Shown piece by piece: positions 17,795-25,813 of a stretch of DNA of 64,000 nt. Below the pieces are notes generated by a model that did not search any database, was not told the origin of the DNA, and saw only the letters and a program-made list of their open reading frames with translations. A program made the translations under genes and the position numbers. Each line of letters begins with the position of its first letter. Position 1 is the stretch's first letter. Source of the stretch: Shouchella clausii (GTDB lineage Bacteria > Bacillota > Bacilli > Bacillales > Bacillaceae_D); the NCBI RefSeq assembly GCF_001598215.1, contig NZ_BCXJ01000004.1:434001-498000 (forward strand), written 5' to 3'.

Positions 17795-18727
17795 ATGCGA
17801 GTAGTAGACAATATCGCTGACTTAATTGGACAGACGCCAATGGTCCGTTTAAACAAGCTGGCTGATGGTAAAGGCGCATCTGTCTATTTGAAATTAGAAA
17901 TGAATAACCCGAGCGGCAGCGTGAAAGACCGTGCTGCCTTTTCAATGATTATTCAAGCAGAAAAGGATGGCCATCTGCAACCTGGTTCCACCATTATTGA
18001 GCCAACGAGTGGAAATACTGGTATTGGCCTGGCTATGAACGCTGCAGCTCGCGGCTATCGTGCTATTCTCGTTATGCCTGATACAATGAGCCAAGAACGG
18101 ATCAATTTACTAAAAGCGTACGGTGCTGAAGTTGTGTTAACTGAAGGCGATAAAAAAATGCCTGGCGCAATCGAAAAAGCCAAAGAGCTTGCCGAAAGCA
18201 TTCCTGGTTCTTTTATGCCAATGCAGTTTGAAAACGAAGCAAACCCTAATGCCCACCGCCGTACCACTGCCTTAGAAATAAAAAAAGACTTAGATGCAAT
18301 TGGCGCTACACTTTCAGGATTTGTCGCAGCCTCTGGCACTGGCGGTACGATCACCGGCACAGGGGAGGTGCTTAAGACCTATTACCCTGATGCTCTTATT
18401 CATGTAGTGGAGCCGGCTGGATCGCCTGTTTTGTCTGGTGGCAAGCCGGGCCCGCATAAGCTTGTTGGTACTAGCCCTGGGTTTGTACCGCCAATCCTAA
18501 ATACAGCTATTTATGATCAAATTAGGCGGATCGAAGATGAAGATGCGTACAAGACAGCAAAAGATTTGGCACGGCTTGAAGGTATTCTTGTCGGCCCTTC
18601 TTCTGGAGCGGCTTGCTTTGCGGCACTGGAAATGGCTAAGACGCTTCACAAAGACGATCACGTCGTTGCCATCGCATGCGATACCGGCGAGCGCTATTTG
18701 TCGACCGACCTGTATCAATCCGAATAG
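17795..18727 (+). CDS. cysK: cysteine synthase A type enzyme
   Basis: A 310-residue PLP enzyme that makes cysteine from O-acetylserine and sulfide. It has the PLP Lys44 in PSGSVKDRA, the phosphate-cradle EPTSGNTG, GTGGTITGTGE and PSSGAAC near the C-terminus. The ATG at 17795 follows AAAGAGGTGATTACTG. By position (next to ytlP) it may correspond to B. subtilis ytkP rather than the main CysK, so the symbol denotes the activity. Confidence 0.88.
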   Translation: MRVVDNIADLIGQTPMVRLNKLADGKGASVYLKLEMNNPSGSVKDRAAFSMIIQAEKDGHLQPGSTIIEPTSGNTGIGLAMNAAARGYRAILVMPDTMSQERINLLKAYGAEVVLTEGDKKMPGAIEKAKELAESIPGSFMPMQFENEANPNAHRRTTALEIKKDLDAIGATLSGFVAASGTGGTITGTGEVLKTYYPDALIHVVEPAGSPVLSGGKPGPHKLVGTSPGFVPPILNTAIYDQIRRIEDEDAYKTAKDLARLEGILVGPSSGAACFAALEMAKTLHKDDHVVAIACDTGERYLSTDLYQSE

Positions 18728-18840
18728 AGGATCATTATCAACTAGAGTGTTCACCAATTTCTTGAATTTAATCAGTAGATACAGCTGACTTGTGGTACAC
18801 TTCATGTTGTTGCGCCTGCTTAGGATAACCAAAAAGACTG

Positions 18841-18870
18841 CCCATAAGGTCATGTAACAGACCTTATGGG
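18841..18870. terminator. hairpin between cysK and the AraC gene
   Basis: A perfect 11-bp inverted repeat, CCCATAAGGTC / GACCTTATGGG, with an 8-nt loop. There is no T-tract, so it may be a terminator or a boundary repeat of the GC-rich patch that begins here. Confidence 0.5.
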
Positions 18871-18905
18871 ACAGCCCCTCTTCCTGAATCGCGTTTATTC
18901 ACAGA

Positions 18906-19784
18906 TTAGGCCAGACTTGTGATGACAGGTATCCAAATTTCACTTCGAAACGTTGGCGAGGACAAATCCTTGCTTTCATTCCATAGTATCTCTGGCCCTC
19001 TTGCCAACTCGTAGCTAGCAGAAGGAAACCACTCCGAGTAAATACGCCCCCAGACGTTCTGCAACGTATCTGGAAAGGGGCCGACCGCTTCAAATACAGC
19101 CCAAGTACTTTTTGAAACCTCCAACTTCGTCCAGTGCTCAGGGCACTCCTTGTTGGTTGCCACGCCGATATAGTGATCAAGCAATCCCTTTTCCTCCATG
19201 CGCTCCTCCGAAAAATTCACTGAGGCTTGAACCAGCCCCTGCGGTTCCATATTCGAAAGGGCTTTGAGCTGGGCGATATCTTCTGGTGTTAAGCTGCCCC
19301 ACATGGATTCGATTTCCGAATTGACACCGTGAAATTGGATAGGTACCCTTTTTGTAATACCGACGATTCGAAATGCTTCCTTCTCTACGATACGATAATG
19401 CATGACGCTTCCTCCCTGAATGGTTAATTGGAAAGTCATACGTGGATAAGCCTTTAAGGAATGACCATTGGACTTTGCCAGTGAGGGTGACATCCCATGC
19501 AATGCCTGAAAGGCTCTGGAAAAGGCGTCCGCTGAGCTGTAGCCATACTTGATCGCCACATCCATCACTCTTGAATCGCTAGTCTGAAGCTCAAATGCAG
19601 CCAGTGTCAGGCGTCTACGGCGGATGTATTCAGATAACGGAATCGCGGCAAGAAATGAAAACATTCTGGAAAAATGATAGTCGGAACAACATGCTTGCCT
19701 AGCAGCCTCCTTCAAGTCAAGATCCTCAGCAAGATGATCTTCAATGTATTGCATAGCCCTGTTCAAATTCGCTAGCCAATCCAC
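18906..19784 (-). CDS. AraC-family regulator with GyrI-like effector domain
   Basis: A 292-residue protein. An N-terminal AraC double helix-turn-helix occupies about residues 5-105 ([21 protein letters not shown] and [20 protein letters not shown]), followed by a GyrI-like/SOUL-type small-molecule domain at about 130-290 ([13 protein letters not shown]...DHYIGVATN). The start is GTG after AAGGGAGG. This DNA-binding-first arrangement is typical of regulators that sense multidrug-like ligands; the target is probably the divergent, now broken, aldo/keto reductase gene. Confidence 0.85.
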   Translation of the reverse strand: MDWLANLNRAMQYIEDHLAEDLDLKEAARQACCSDYHFSRMFSFLAAIPLSEYIRRRRLTLAAFELQTSDSRVMDVAIKYGYSSADAFSRAFQALHGMSPSLAKSNGHSLKAYPRMTFQLTIQGGSVMHYRIVEKEAFRIVGITKRVPIQFHGVNSEIESMWGSLTPEDIAQLKALSNMEPQGLVQASVNFSEERMEEKGLLDHYIGVATNKECPEHWTKLEVSKSTWAVFEAVGPFPDTLQNVWGRIYSEWFPSASYELARGPEILWNESKDLSSPTFRSEIWIPVITSLA

Positions 19785-19987
19785 ATGAACAACCTCCCTT
19801 CAGGTACAGAATAACAAGGTTCTGAAGCAAACTTCCGACTTCTATTGCACCGTTTTGTAGGGGTGCCCGGAAACTTGCCGTTTATTTGTGGTCACCAATC
19901 GCTCCATTAACGAACTTAAAAAACTTATACTACACCCATATATCTTTCATTTGAGCCTCCCCACTAACCCGAAATGAGGAGCATTCT

Positions 19988-20599
19988 ATGCTGCAACGAA
20001 GAAAACGGGGAAATGAAGGACTTGAAGTGTCTGCCATCGGGCTCGGATCGGGCTCGGCACAATGAGGATGCCTGACAACGATGAATCGGTGCGGACGATT
20101 CAGGGAGTGGAGTACTCGATATCGGCGTGACGATGTTTGATACGGCTGACCTGTACGGGACCGATTCCAGCTTGGGCGGTTTGGCGAAAATGAGCCTTGT
20201 TGGTCCCTTAAAGTCCAGCGCAATGAGGCCGTTAGTGCAAGCAAATTCGGACTCATGCATGGACAAGGCCTTAAAGGAGATCCCGCCTACATTAAGAAAT
20301 CGGTGGATGCCAGCCTCTACAGCCTGGGGCTGGATTATATTGGTCTCTATTATTAGCATCGCCCCGACCCCAATACTCCCATCGAAGAAACGGCCGGCAC
20401 TTATGGCTGACCTCGTCTAGCCTAACTTCTGGCACAAGGCGAGCAGCTCGTGTCGATTCCGGGAACTAAACGATTGAACCGAGTACAAGAGAACTTTGGC
20501 GTGCTGAAAGTGAAGGGAACGGCTGACGATCTGGCAGAGATGGAACACATATCTCCTAAGGGCGTGGCCGCAGGCGGCCGCTTCGGTGCCTTCTCATAA
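19988..20599 (+). pseudogene. aldo/keto reductase remnant
   Basis: Pieces of one aldo/keto reductase can be read in successive frames: NEGLEVSAIGLG at the start, DESVRTIQG, then GVTMFDTADLYG, then SLGLDYIGLYY with IEETAG, and finally LVSIPGTKRLNRVQENFG to the stop at 20597-20599. An early TGA, several frameshifts and missing central parts (the whole is about 610 bp against about 980 expected) show it is dead. It is divergent from the AraC-type gene and is as GC-rich as that gene. Confidence 0.85.
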
Positions 20600-20677
20600 A
20601 GCTCTTTTTAATAGTAGATAGCAGCGTACGGGTGATCCTCCGTGCGGCTTAACAAGGAAAGAAGCAAAAACTTGCCG

Positions 20678-21244
20678 CTATTGATGCCGCGCTTGCCGAT
20701 CTTCCCGCAAAATAGAGTAGACGGCAATGTCGATGAACCGGCCTTTTTCGAATTCATGCTGCCGAAGCTTGCCTTCGTACTGGAAGCCAAGCTTGATGAG
20801 CAGATGGCCCGAGGCTACGTTGTCCGGAATAATTTTGGCTTCGATCCGGTTGATGCCAAGATCGCGGAAACCGAAATCGATCACCGCTTCGGCAACTTCA
20901 GTCATGATGCCTTGCCCCCAATAACGCTTTGCTAGGTCGTACCCAAGCTCGATGCGCCGGTGCTCTGGCTCATAGTTTAAGTATCCGCATGTGCCGATAA
21001 CGGTGCCGGACGACGGATCCTCAATGCCCCATCTGATTCCGGTCCCTTCGGCGAAAATGTTTGTGCACCATTCGACAGCCCCCATGCCGTCTTCGATGGT
21101 AACGTACGGTTCAAGCGGTGTGTATCGCACGACCTCCTCGTCCGCATACAGCGCCGTCATGTCGCCGGCGTCGCGGCGCTCAATCGGCCGCAGCACGAAG
21201 CGGGCGGTCGTTATTGTGGGCATCTCAGTTAACGGAAATGACAT
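20678..21244 (-). CDS. GNAT acetyltransferase, RimJ/RimL type
   Basis: A 188-residue GNAT with ARFVLRPIERRDAGDM at the N-terminus, IGTCGYLNYEPEHRRIELGYDLAKRYWGQGIMTEV (acetyl-CoA loop region R/QxxGxG/A: RYWGQGIM) and GINRIEAKI...ASGHLLIKLGF. RimJ/RimL-like members acetylate protein N-termini or small molecules; the substrate is unknown. SD GGAGGAG sits before the ATG. Its base composition (many GCG, CGC and CGG triplets) is clearly richer in GC than the genes on both sides. Confidence 0.88.
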   Translation of the reverse strand: MSFPLTEMPTITTARFVLRPIERRDAGDMTALYADEEVVRYTPLEPYVTIEDGMGAVEWCTNIFAEGTGIRWGIEDPSSGTVIGTCGYLNYEPEHRRIELGYDLAKRYWGQGIMTEVAEAVIDFGFRDLGINRIEAKIIPDNVASGHLLIKLGFQYEGKLRQHEFEKGRFIDIAVYSILREDRQARHQ

Positions 21245-21400
21245 TTCTTTACTCCTCCTCCAAAACGATGCTCGTTCTTATAACGAGCCCCTCTCCCGAT
21301 GATATATTTAAGGCTTTGCTAAGCTGGACAACTTATTGTTGGTGCAAATGGAAGTCACGTATGTCAGCCCAGAACTTGTCGTTATAAAAGGGAGAGCTCC

Positions 21401-21841
21401 CTATTTCTTATTCTCACTGTTTATATTTACTAGCATGTCAGGCGCGTTTTTTTCGTAGTGTGCCAACCGTTCGGCAAGTGTACCAGTATGGACTTCTAAC
21501 AAATGGCCATCAGGATCGCGGAAATAAATGGATTTCCCTTCCGTCTCCACTTGCCGATCCCTTCCAGGGAGAATATGGGCTTCTGCTTCCAGTAAACGAG
21601 CATAAAAAGCGTCTAGCGCCGACTCCTCAATCGAGAAAGCAATATGAGTATACGACTGCTTGATTTCACTTCTATCAATGTCTTGTTGCAAGTTAAGTGC
21701 AAGCCAAATGCCGCCAATGGTAAAATAGGCTGTTTTTTCTCCTAAGACAAGAGGCTCTTCCATAAAGACATGTTTATAAAAAGAAACCGCTTTCTCCATG
21801 TTGCTTACTGAAAATGTCATGTGGTTAATCCCGTTTACCAT
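21401..21841 (-). CDS. fosB: fosfomycin-inactivating metallothiol transferase FosB
   Basis: A 146-residue glyoxalase-fold enzyme whose family adds a thiol (bacillithiol or cysteine) to fosfomycin. The metal ligands are His7 (NGINHMTFS), His66 (SYTHIAFS) and Glu116 (GHLLEVHTG). KSIYFRDPDGH and ERLAHY match FosB. The ATG at 21841 follows AAAGGGGAAATTTT; an in-frame start 18 nt upstream precedes this SD and was rejected. The leader carries a dense set of TGTAAA half-sites. Confidence 0.9.
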   Translation of the reverse strand: MVNGINHMTFSVSNMEKAVSFYKHVFMEEPLVLGEKTAYFTIGGIWLALNLQQDIDRSEIKQSYTHIAFSIEESALDAFYARLLEAEAHILPGRDRQVETEGKSIYFRDPDGHLLEVHTGTLAERLAHYEKNAPDMLVNINSENKK

Positions 21842-21861
21842 AAAATTTCCCCTTTTCACTT

Positions 21862-21925
21862 TGTAAATGTTCGGGTTTTACACTTTTTTCATCGTCTTTA
21901 CAGTGTAAATGTCCAAGAATTTACA
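21862..21925. promoter_or_regulatory. TTTACA/TGTAAA operator-like cluster upstream of fosB
   Basis: Five hexamers TGTAAA or TTTACA lie within 64 bp (at 21862, 21877, 21897, 21904, 21920). Two of them form the perfect 13-bp palindrome TTTACAGTGTAAA at 21897-21909, and the two to its left form a looser inverted pair. The cluster covers the region 21-84 nt upstream of the fosB start and the upstream region of ytzE. The binding protein is unknown. Confidence 0.5.
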
Positions 21926-22133
21926 TGATTTCTTCTTTGCGCTTTTGCTTGTTTTCGTGTACACTAGAAGTATCCCAAATTGCAACTACATTTGCAAACG
22001 GGAAGATGCACGAAAACATAGGACCATCGCCTCACCTGACGCCCCTATGCGACGAATCTCGGTTCTGCCAGACGCGCTCATGCATAGGATAGCTATAAGG
22101 TATAGGAGACGAAGACGAAGAAGGAGTGGTTTT

Positions 22134-22352
22134 TTGCAAACTTCAACTGATCGTATGCTGACTCGAATTAAGTCCATCTACTTGTACATCAAACAGAAGG
22201 GAACTGTCACGACGAATGAATTAGTTGAAGAGTTCGGCATCACACAGCGTACTGTGCAGCGAGATTTAAATGTATTGGAGTACAATAATTTAGTCACAAG
22301 TTCTGCCAGGGGTAAATGGAAAGCAACTAGTAAAAAAACAAAAGTGTCATAA
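22134..22352 (+). CDS. ytzE: YtzE, small DeoR-type helix-turn-helix protein
   Basis: A 72-residue stand-alone DeoR N-terminal domain: MLTRIKSIYLYI, TTNELVEEFGITQRTVQRDL (helix-turn-helix) and YNNLV, ending in a basic tail. It starts with TTG (MQTSTDRML) 8 nt after AAGGAG. The frame is open upstream to 21909, but that stretch is Arg-rich junk without an SD. It matches B. subtilis YtzE, which also lies next to an RsuA-type pseudouridine synthase. It lacks an effector domain. Confidence 0.85.
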   Translation: MQTSTDRMLTRIKSIYLYIKQKGTVTTNELVEEFGITQRTVQRDLNVLEYNNLVTSSARGKWKATSKKTKVS

Positions 22353-22360
22353 TATGAGGG

Positions 22361-22395
22361 AAAAAGCCTTTGAAACCGTGATTTCAAAGGCTTTT
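22361..22395. terminator. bidirectional terminator ytzE/pseudouridine synthase
   Basis: AAAAAGCCTTTGAAA and TTTCAAAGGCTTTT form a long stem with a short loop between converging genes. It overlaps the 3' end of the synthase gene. Confidence 0.9.
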
Positions 22396-23115
22396 CTTTT
22401 TGCTATATGGGGTTTTTGCCAGCTGTATTTCTGCTGGTGTTAGCTCACGATAACCGCCTTTTGGCAAGCTTGCGTCAAGCAACAAACTGCCAATCCGTAC
22501 TCGTTCCAGTCTAATGACTTTTTTACCAACTGCTGCAAACATGCGTTTCACTTGGTGGTATTTCCCTTCTGTCAGTTCTAGGGATATCGCAGACACAGGA
22601 CCTGATTCTTCAATTTCTAGGTGCGCCGGCTTTGTACAGTAGCCGTCATCAAGAACGACACCGTTTTTGAACGCTTCGACGTCTGCCTGTGTCACTCTTC
22701 CTTCAACTAGAGCGCGATACTCTTTGGCAACATGTTTTTTCGGCGCCATTAGCTCATGGCAAAAGGCCCCGTCTGTCGTTAATAACAACAATCCGGTTGT
22801 ATCTTTATCTAACCTTCCGACCGCAAAAGGCCTCATATGACCCCATTCATTTTTCACTAAATCGAGAACCGTTGGCTCCCTCGCATCTTCTGTCGCTGTC
22901 ACGACGCCTGCTGGTTTGTAGAGCATTAAATAAAGTTCAGCTTGGTAGCAGACAGGGTTGCCATCATAGCAAACAGATTGCCGCTCTGGCTGCACGTGCT
23001 GCTTCCCATCTTTGACAACAACACCGTCAACTTCGACCACCCCTTGTTTGAGTGCTTTTTTCACTTCGTTCCTCGTGCCATAACCGGCATTGGCCAGCAT
23101 TTTATCAAGCCTCAT
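22384..23115 (-). CDS. RsuA-family 16S rRNA pseudouridine synthase
   Basis: A 243-residue enzyme. An S4 RNA-binding domain (residues 1-60, MRLDKMLANAGYGTRNEVKK) precedes the catalytic domain with the Asp in VGRLDKDTTGLLLLT and the YHQVKRMF motif. The RsuA group modifies U516 of 16S rRNA or an equivalent. It is the likely counterpart of B. subtilis YtzG. The ATG follows GAGGGGGC. Confidence 0.9.
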   Translation of the reverse strand: MRLDKMLANAGYGTRNEVKKALKQGVVEVDGVVVKDGKQHVQPERQSVCYDGNPVCYQAELYLMLYKPAGVVTATEDAREPTVLDLVKNEWGHMRPFAVGRLDKDTTGLLLLTTDGAFCHELMAPKKHVAKEYRALVEGRVTQADVEAFKNGVVLDDGYCTKPAHLEIEESGPVSAISLELTEGKYHQVKRMFAAVGKKVIRLERVRIGSLLLDASLPKGGYRELTPAEIQLAKTPYSKKKSL

Positions 23116-23160
23116 TGAAAAAGCCCCCTCACTTTAAGAAAAAGCTGAAACGACGTGGTT

Positions 23161-24321
23161 TCAGCTAAATGTGTCTTCACTTGTAAACATGTAATTTTTC
23201 GTACGATAATGGACATTTAGAACGATGCCAACGGCCATCATATTGGTCAGCAATGCACTTCCGCCATAGCTAATGAATGGCAAGGCAAGTCCCGTAATCG
23301 GCATAAGGCCAATCGTCATGGCAATGTTTTGAAACACTTGAAAAACGAGCAAGCCAACAACGCCCGCTACTAAATAAGAACCATAGAGGTTGTTGCATGT
23401 CAGCGAAATCATAATCATGCGGTAAAACAACAAAAAGTAAATAACAAGCAAAACCATTGCCCCTAAAAAGCCGAATTCCTCGCCAATTACCGTAAACACA
23501 AAGTCCGTATGAATCTCAGGAATCACATCGCTTTGCGTCTGCATGCCTTCCATAAAACCAGCGCCAAACAATTGGCCTGAACCAATCCCAAGAATCGCCT
23601 GGTTTAATTGATAGCCAATCCCACTCGTGTCGCTGTCTGGATCAAGCCAGCCATAAATCCGGTCAAGCTGGTGAGGCTCAATCAAATATTCGCTAAAAAA
23701 CTCAAAATGAGCTTCATGCATGTACACGAGAAAGGTAACACCTACAATCGCTATTCCAACAAGCGACAGCAAAATCCGCCAACGTATGCCTGACATTAAC
23801 AACATCGTCGCAATTACGGAACCAATTACGAGCGCTGTTCCGAGGTCAGGTTGTTTTAGAATAAGGAGAAACGGCGGTAGGCTGACGAGCAATATTTTTC
23901 CAAGCACGACCATATCTTCTTTGAAAGTCCGCTTTTGCTTATCCTTTGTCAGCTTGTATAATAAATGGGCAAGTGCCAATATAAGGAAAATCTTCATAAA
24001 CTCGGATGGTTGAATACCAAAAATCCAGCGTTGGGCGCCGTTCCGTTCGACTCCAAAAAACTCGACGGCCAAAAGCAAAACCATCCCTATTGCATAAACA
24101 GGAATGGAGAAGTTTCGAAACAAGTCAAAGTCAACCAACATCACGGCGACAATAACGACCGCACCAATACCGTACCATATTAATTGTCTAACGACGAAAT
24201 AAGTGGGGTCATCGGAAAAATACTGCCCCGCTCCGCTGTAAATTGCTACTAAGCTGACGCACATAAGCAAAAACAGCAGAAACAACAGCGTATAATCAAT
24301 CCCCGTATGTTTTCGTTCCAT
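23161..24321 (-). CDS. rodA: SEDS peptidoglycan polymerase, RodA type
   Basis: A 386-residue polytopic SEDS protein with about ten membrane segments. It has IQPSEFMKI, LKQPDLGTALV (the conserved catalytic-Asp loop region), a large extracellular loop (DRIYGWLDPDSD to GYQLNQAILGIGSG), IGEEFGFLGA and LPFISYGGS. The glycosyltransferase polymerises lipid II. It lies 13 nt after a second SEDS gene. The RodA versus FtsW assignment rests on overall resemblance and is less sure than the family. Confidence 0.85.
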   Translation of the reverse strand: MERKHTGIDYTLLFLLFLLMCVSLVAIYSGAGQYFSDDPTYFVVRQLIWYGIGAVVIVAVMLVDFDLFRNFSIPVYAIGMVLLLAVEFFGVERNGAQRWIFGIQPSEFMKIFLILALAHLLYKLTKDKQKRTFKEDMVVLGKILLVSLPPFLLILKQPDLGTALVIGSVIATMLLMSGIRWRILLSLVGIAIVGVTFLVYMHEAHFEFFSEYLIEPHQLDRIYGWLDPDSDTSGIGYQLNQAILGIGSGQLFGAGFMEGMQTQSDVIPEIHTDFVFTVIGEEFGFLGAMVLLVIYFLLFYRMIMISLTCNNLYGSYLVAGVVGLLVFQVFQNIAMTIGLMPITGLALPFISYGGSALLTNMMAVGIVLNVHYRTKNYMFTSEDTFS

Positions 24322-24334
24322 TGATAGCCTCCAT

Positions 24335-25477
24335 CTATGCTGATAGCGATTCGCCTGAAGCTTGTTTGCGCGCTTGTCTCATGTTTGTTTGATGGATGTT
24401 CGCCAAAATCGCGATCGCCACAAGAGTAATGAGCAACGATGTCCCCCCGTATGATACAAGAGGCAATGTGATGCCTGTAATCGGAAGCATGCCGGAGACA
24501 GCTCCGACATTAAAAACAATTTGGATCGCAAGCTGAAACACAATTCCAAAGGCAAGCAAGCTGCCAAACGGATTTTTGCATTTGGCGCCAATCGATATCC
24601 CGCGAAACAAAATGATTGCATAACAGCCAAATATAAACACAAGACCAAGTAGCCCCAACTCTTCAGAAATGACCGCTAAAATAAAATCGGTATGTCCTTC
24701 TGGAAGCATCCGCATTTTTTGCAGGCTTTGCCCTAGCCCAAGGCCGGTAACGCCGCCATTTGAAATGGCCAAATAGCCGTTAATAAGCTGAAAGCCGCTG
24801 TCATCCGGGCTTGCAAACGGATTGACAAAAGACGTAAGGCGCTCAAGCCGATACGGTTCAAAAACCGCTAGCGCAGCAAATACCGTAGCGCCCACTAACC
24901 CAAGGCCAAATAAATGCTTCCATCTTGCTCCTGATACGAACACCATAAGAATAGCTGTCATCAATATCGACGTGCCTGTCCCAAGGTCAGGTTGGCGCAT
25001 AATGAGGGCAAACGCAACGCCGACAATAATAAGCGGCGGCAAAATGCCCCTGACAAAGTCATTGATATAGGCTTGTTTTTGCGAGTACACTTGGGCAAGA
25101 TAAATCGCCATTCCGATTTTAACAAACTCCGAAGGCTGCAAATTCATTGGTCCGATGCGAATCCACCGTGTCGCACCGACTTCACTACCTCCACCGATCA
25201 CTAATACAAGCACAAGCAAACAGAGCGCTATGACCACAATGGCAGGCGTTAATTTTTTATAATGTCGGTATTGAAAATGCATCACAAACAAAAACACTGC
25301 CATGGCAAGGACAAGCCAAACCGCTTGTCTCGTTACATAGTAATATGGATTCGGCGTTTCCAAAAAATAACCTTCCACATAACTAGCGCTGTATACCATT
25401 AACAAGCCAAACAATGTCAGTGCAACAGTTGCTCCAATCAATACCCAATCATTGTCTTTGCGAAAGGAATAGTTCAC
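24335..25477 (-). CDS. ftsW: SEDS peptidoglycan polymerase, FtsW/SpoVE type
   Basis: A 380-residue SEDS protein with LQPSEFVKIGMAI, MRQPDLGTGTS, the loop FEPYRLERL...GFQLINGYLAISNGG, PEGHTDFILAVISEELG and LPLVSYGGTS. The start is GTG behind AGGAGGACTAAA. It is first of two tandem SEDS genes. The text GHTDFI(L/F)AVI(S/G)EE is typical of FtsW/SpoVE. Its partner class-B PBP is not in the window. Confidence 0.85.
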   Translation of the reverse strand: MNYSFRKDNDWVLIGATVALTLFGLLMVYSASYVEGYFLETPNPYYYVTRQAVWLVLAMAVFLFVMHFQYRHYKKLTPAIVVIALCLLVLVLVIGGGSEVGATRWIRIGPMNLQPSEFVKIGMAIYLAQVYSQKQAYINDFVRGILPPLIIVGVAFALIMRQPDLGTGTSILMTAILMVFVSGARWKHLFGLGLVGATVFAALAVFEPYRLERLTSFVNPFASPDDSGFQLINGYLAISNGGVTGLGLGQSLQKMRMLPEGHTDFILAVISEELGLLGLVFIFGCYAIILFRGISIGAKCKNPFGSLLAFGIVFQLAIQIVFNVGAVSGMLPITGITLPLVSYGGTSLLITLVAIAILANIHQTNMRQARKQASGESLSA

Positions 25478-25751
25478 TTTAGTCCTCCTATGGGCCTTTT
25501 AAACGTGGCAGCGGCCCGCGCAAAAGCTTACGCTGAAGGCATGAGTCAAACCGCCCATTAAATCGGAATAAACTTGCTTCATTATATCAAAGCTTGTCCC
25601 CATGAAAAAGAGGGTTTTCTTATAAACAAATGTCGAAAATCATCTAGTTTATGGGAAAGTTGCGGAACAAGTCCTGCTCCTTGCCGATAAACAAGCTTTG
25701 CCGCTGCTTTGGTCAGCCAAGACTAAATTGAAACAGATCCATTTAATCTGT
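25478..25751. other. intergenic region between ytgP and ftsW
   Basis: About 270 bp holding the ftsW leader (SD at the left edge) and presumably its promoter. An incomplete inverted pair GGGCC...GGCCC lies near 25497-25518. No gene was seen. Confidence 0.4.
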
Positions 25752-25790
25752 AAAAAAGCAGTTGTCTTTTTCCACAGTCACTGCTTTTTT
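25752..25790 (-). terminator. ytgP terminator
   Basis: The stem AAAAAAGCAGT / ACTGCTTTTTT with a 17-nt loop, 24 nt past the ytgP stop, has T-tracts on both strands. Confidence 0.75.
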
Positions 25791-25813
25791 ATATGATTGC
25801 ACAACTAGCTCCT

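Noticed and set aside
21909-22133. Upstream part of the frame containing ytzE
   Set aside because: It has an Arg-rich run and no SD; the TTG with AAGGAG at 22134 gives the known YtzE length.
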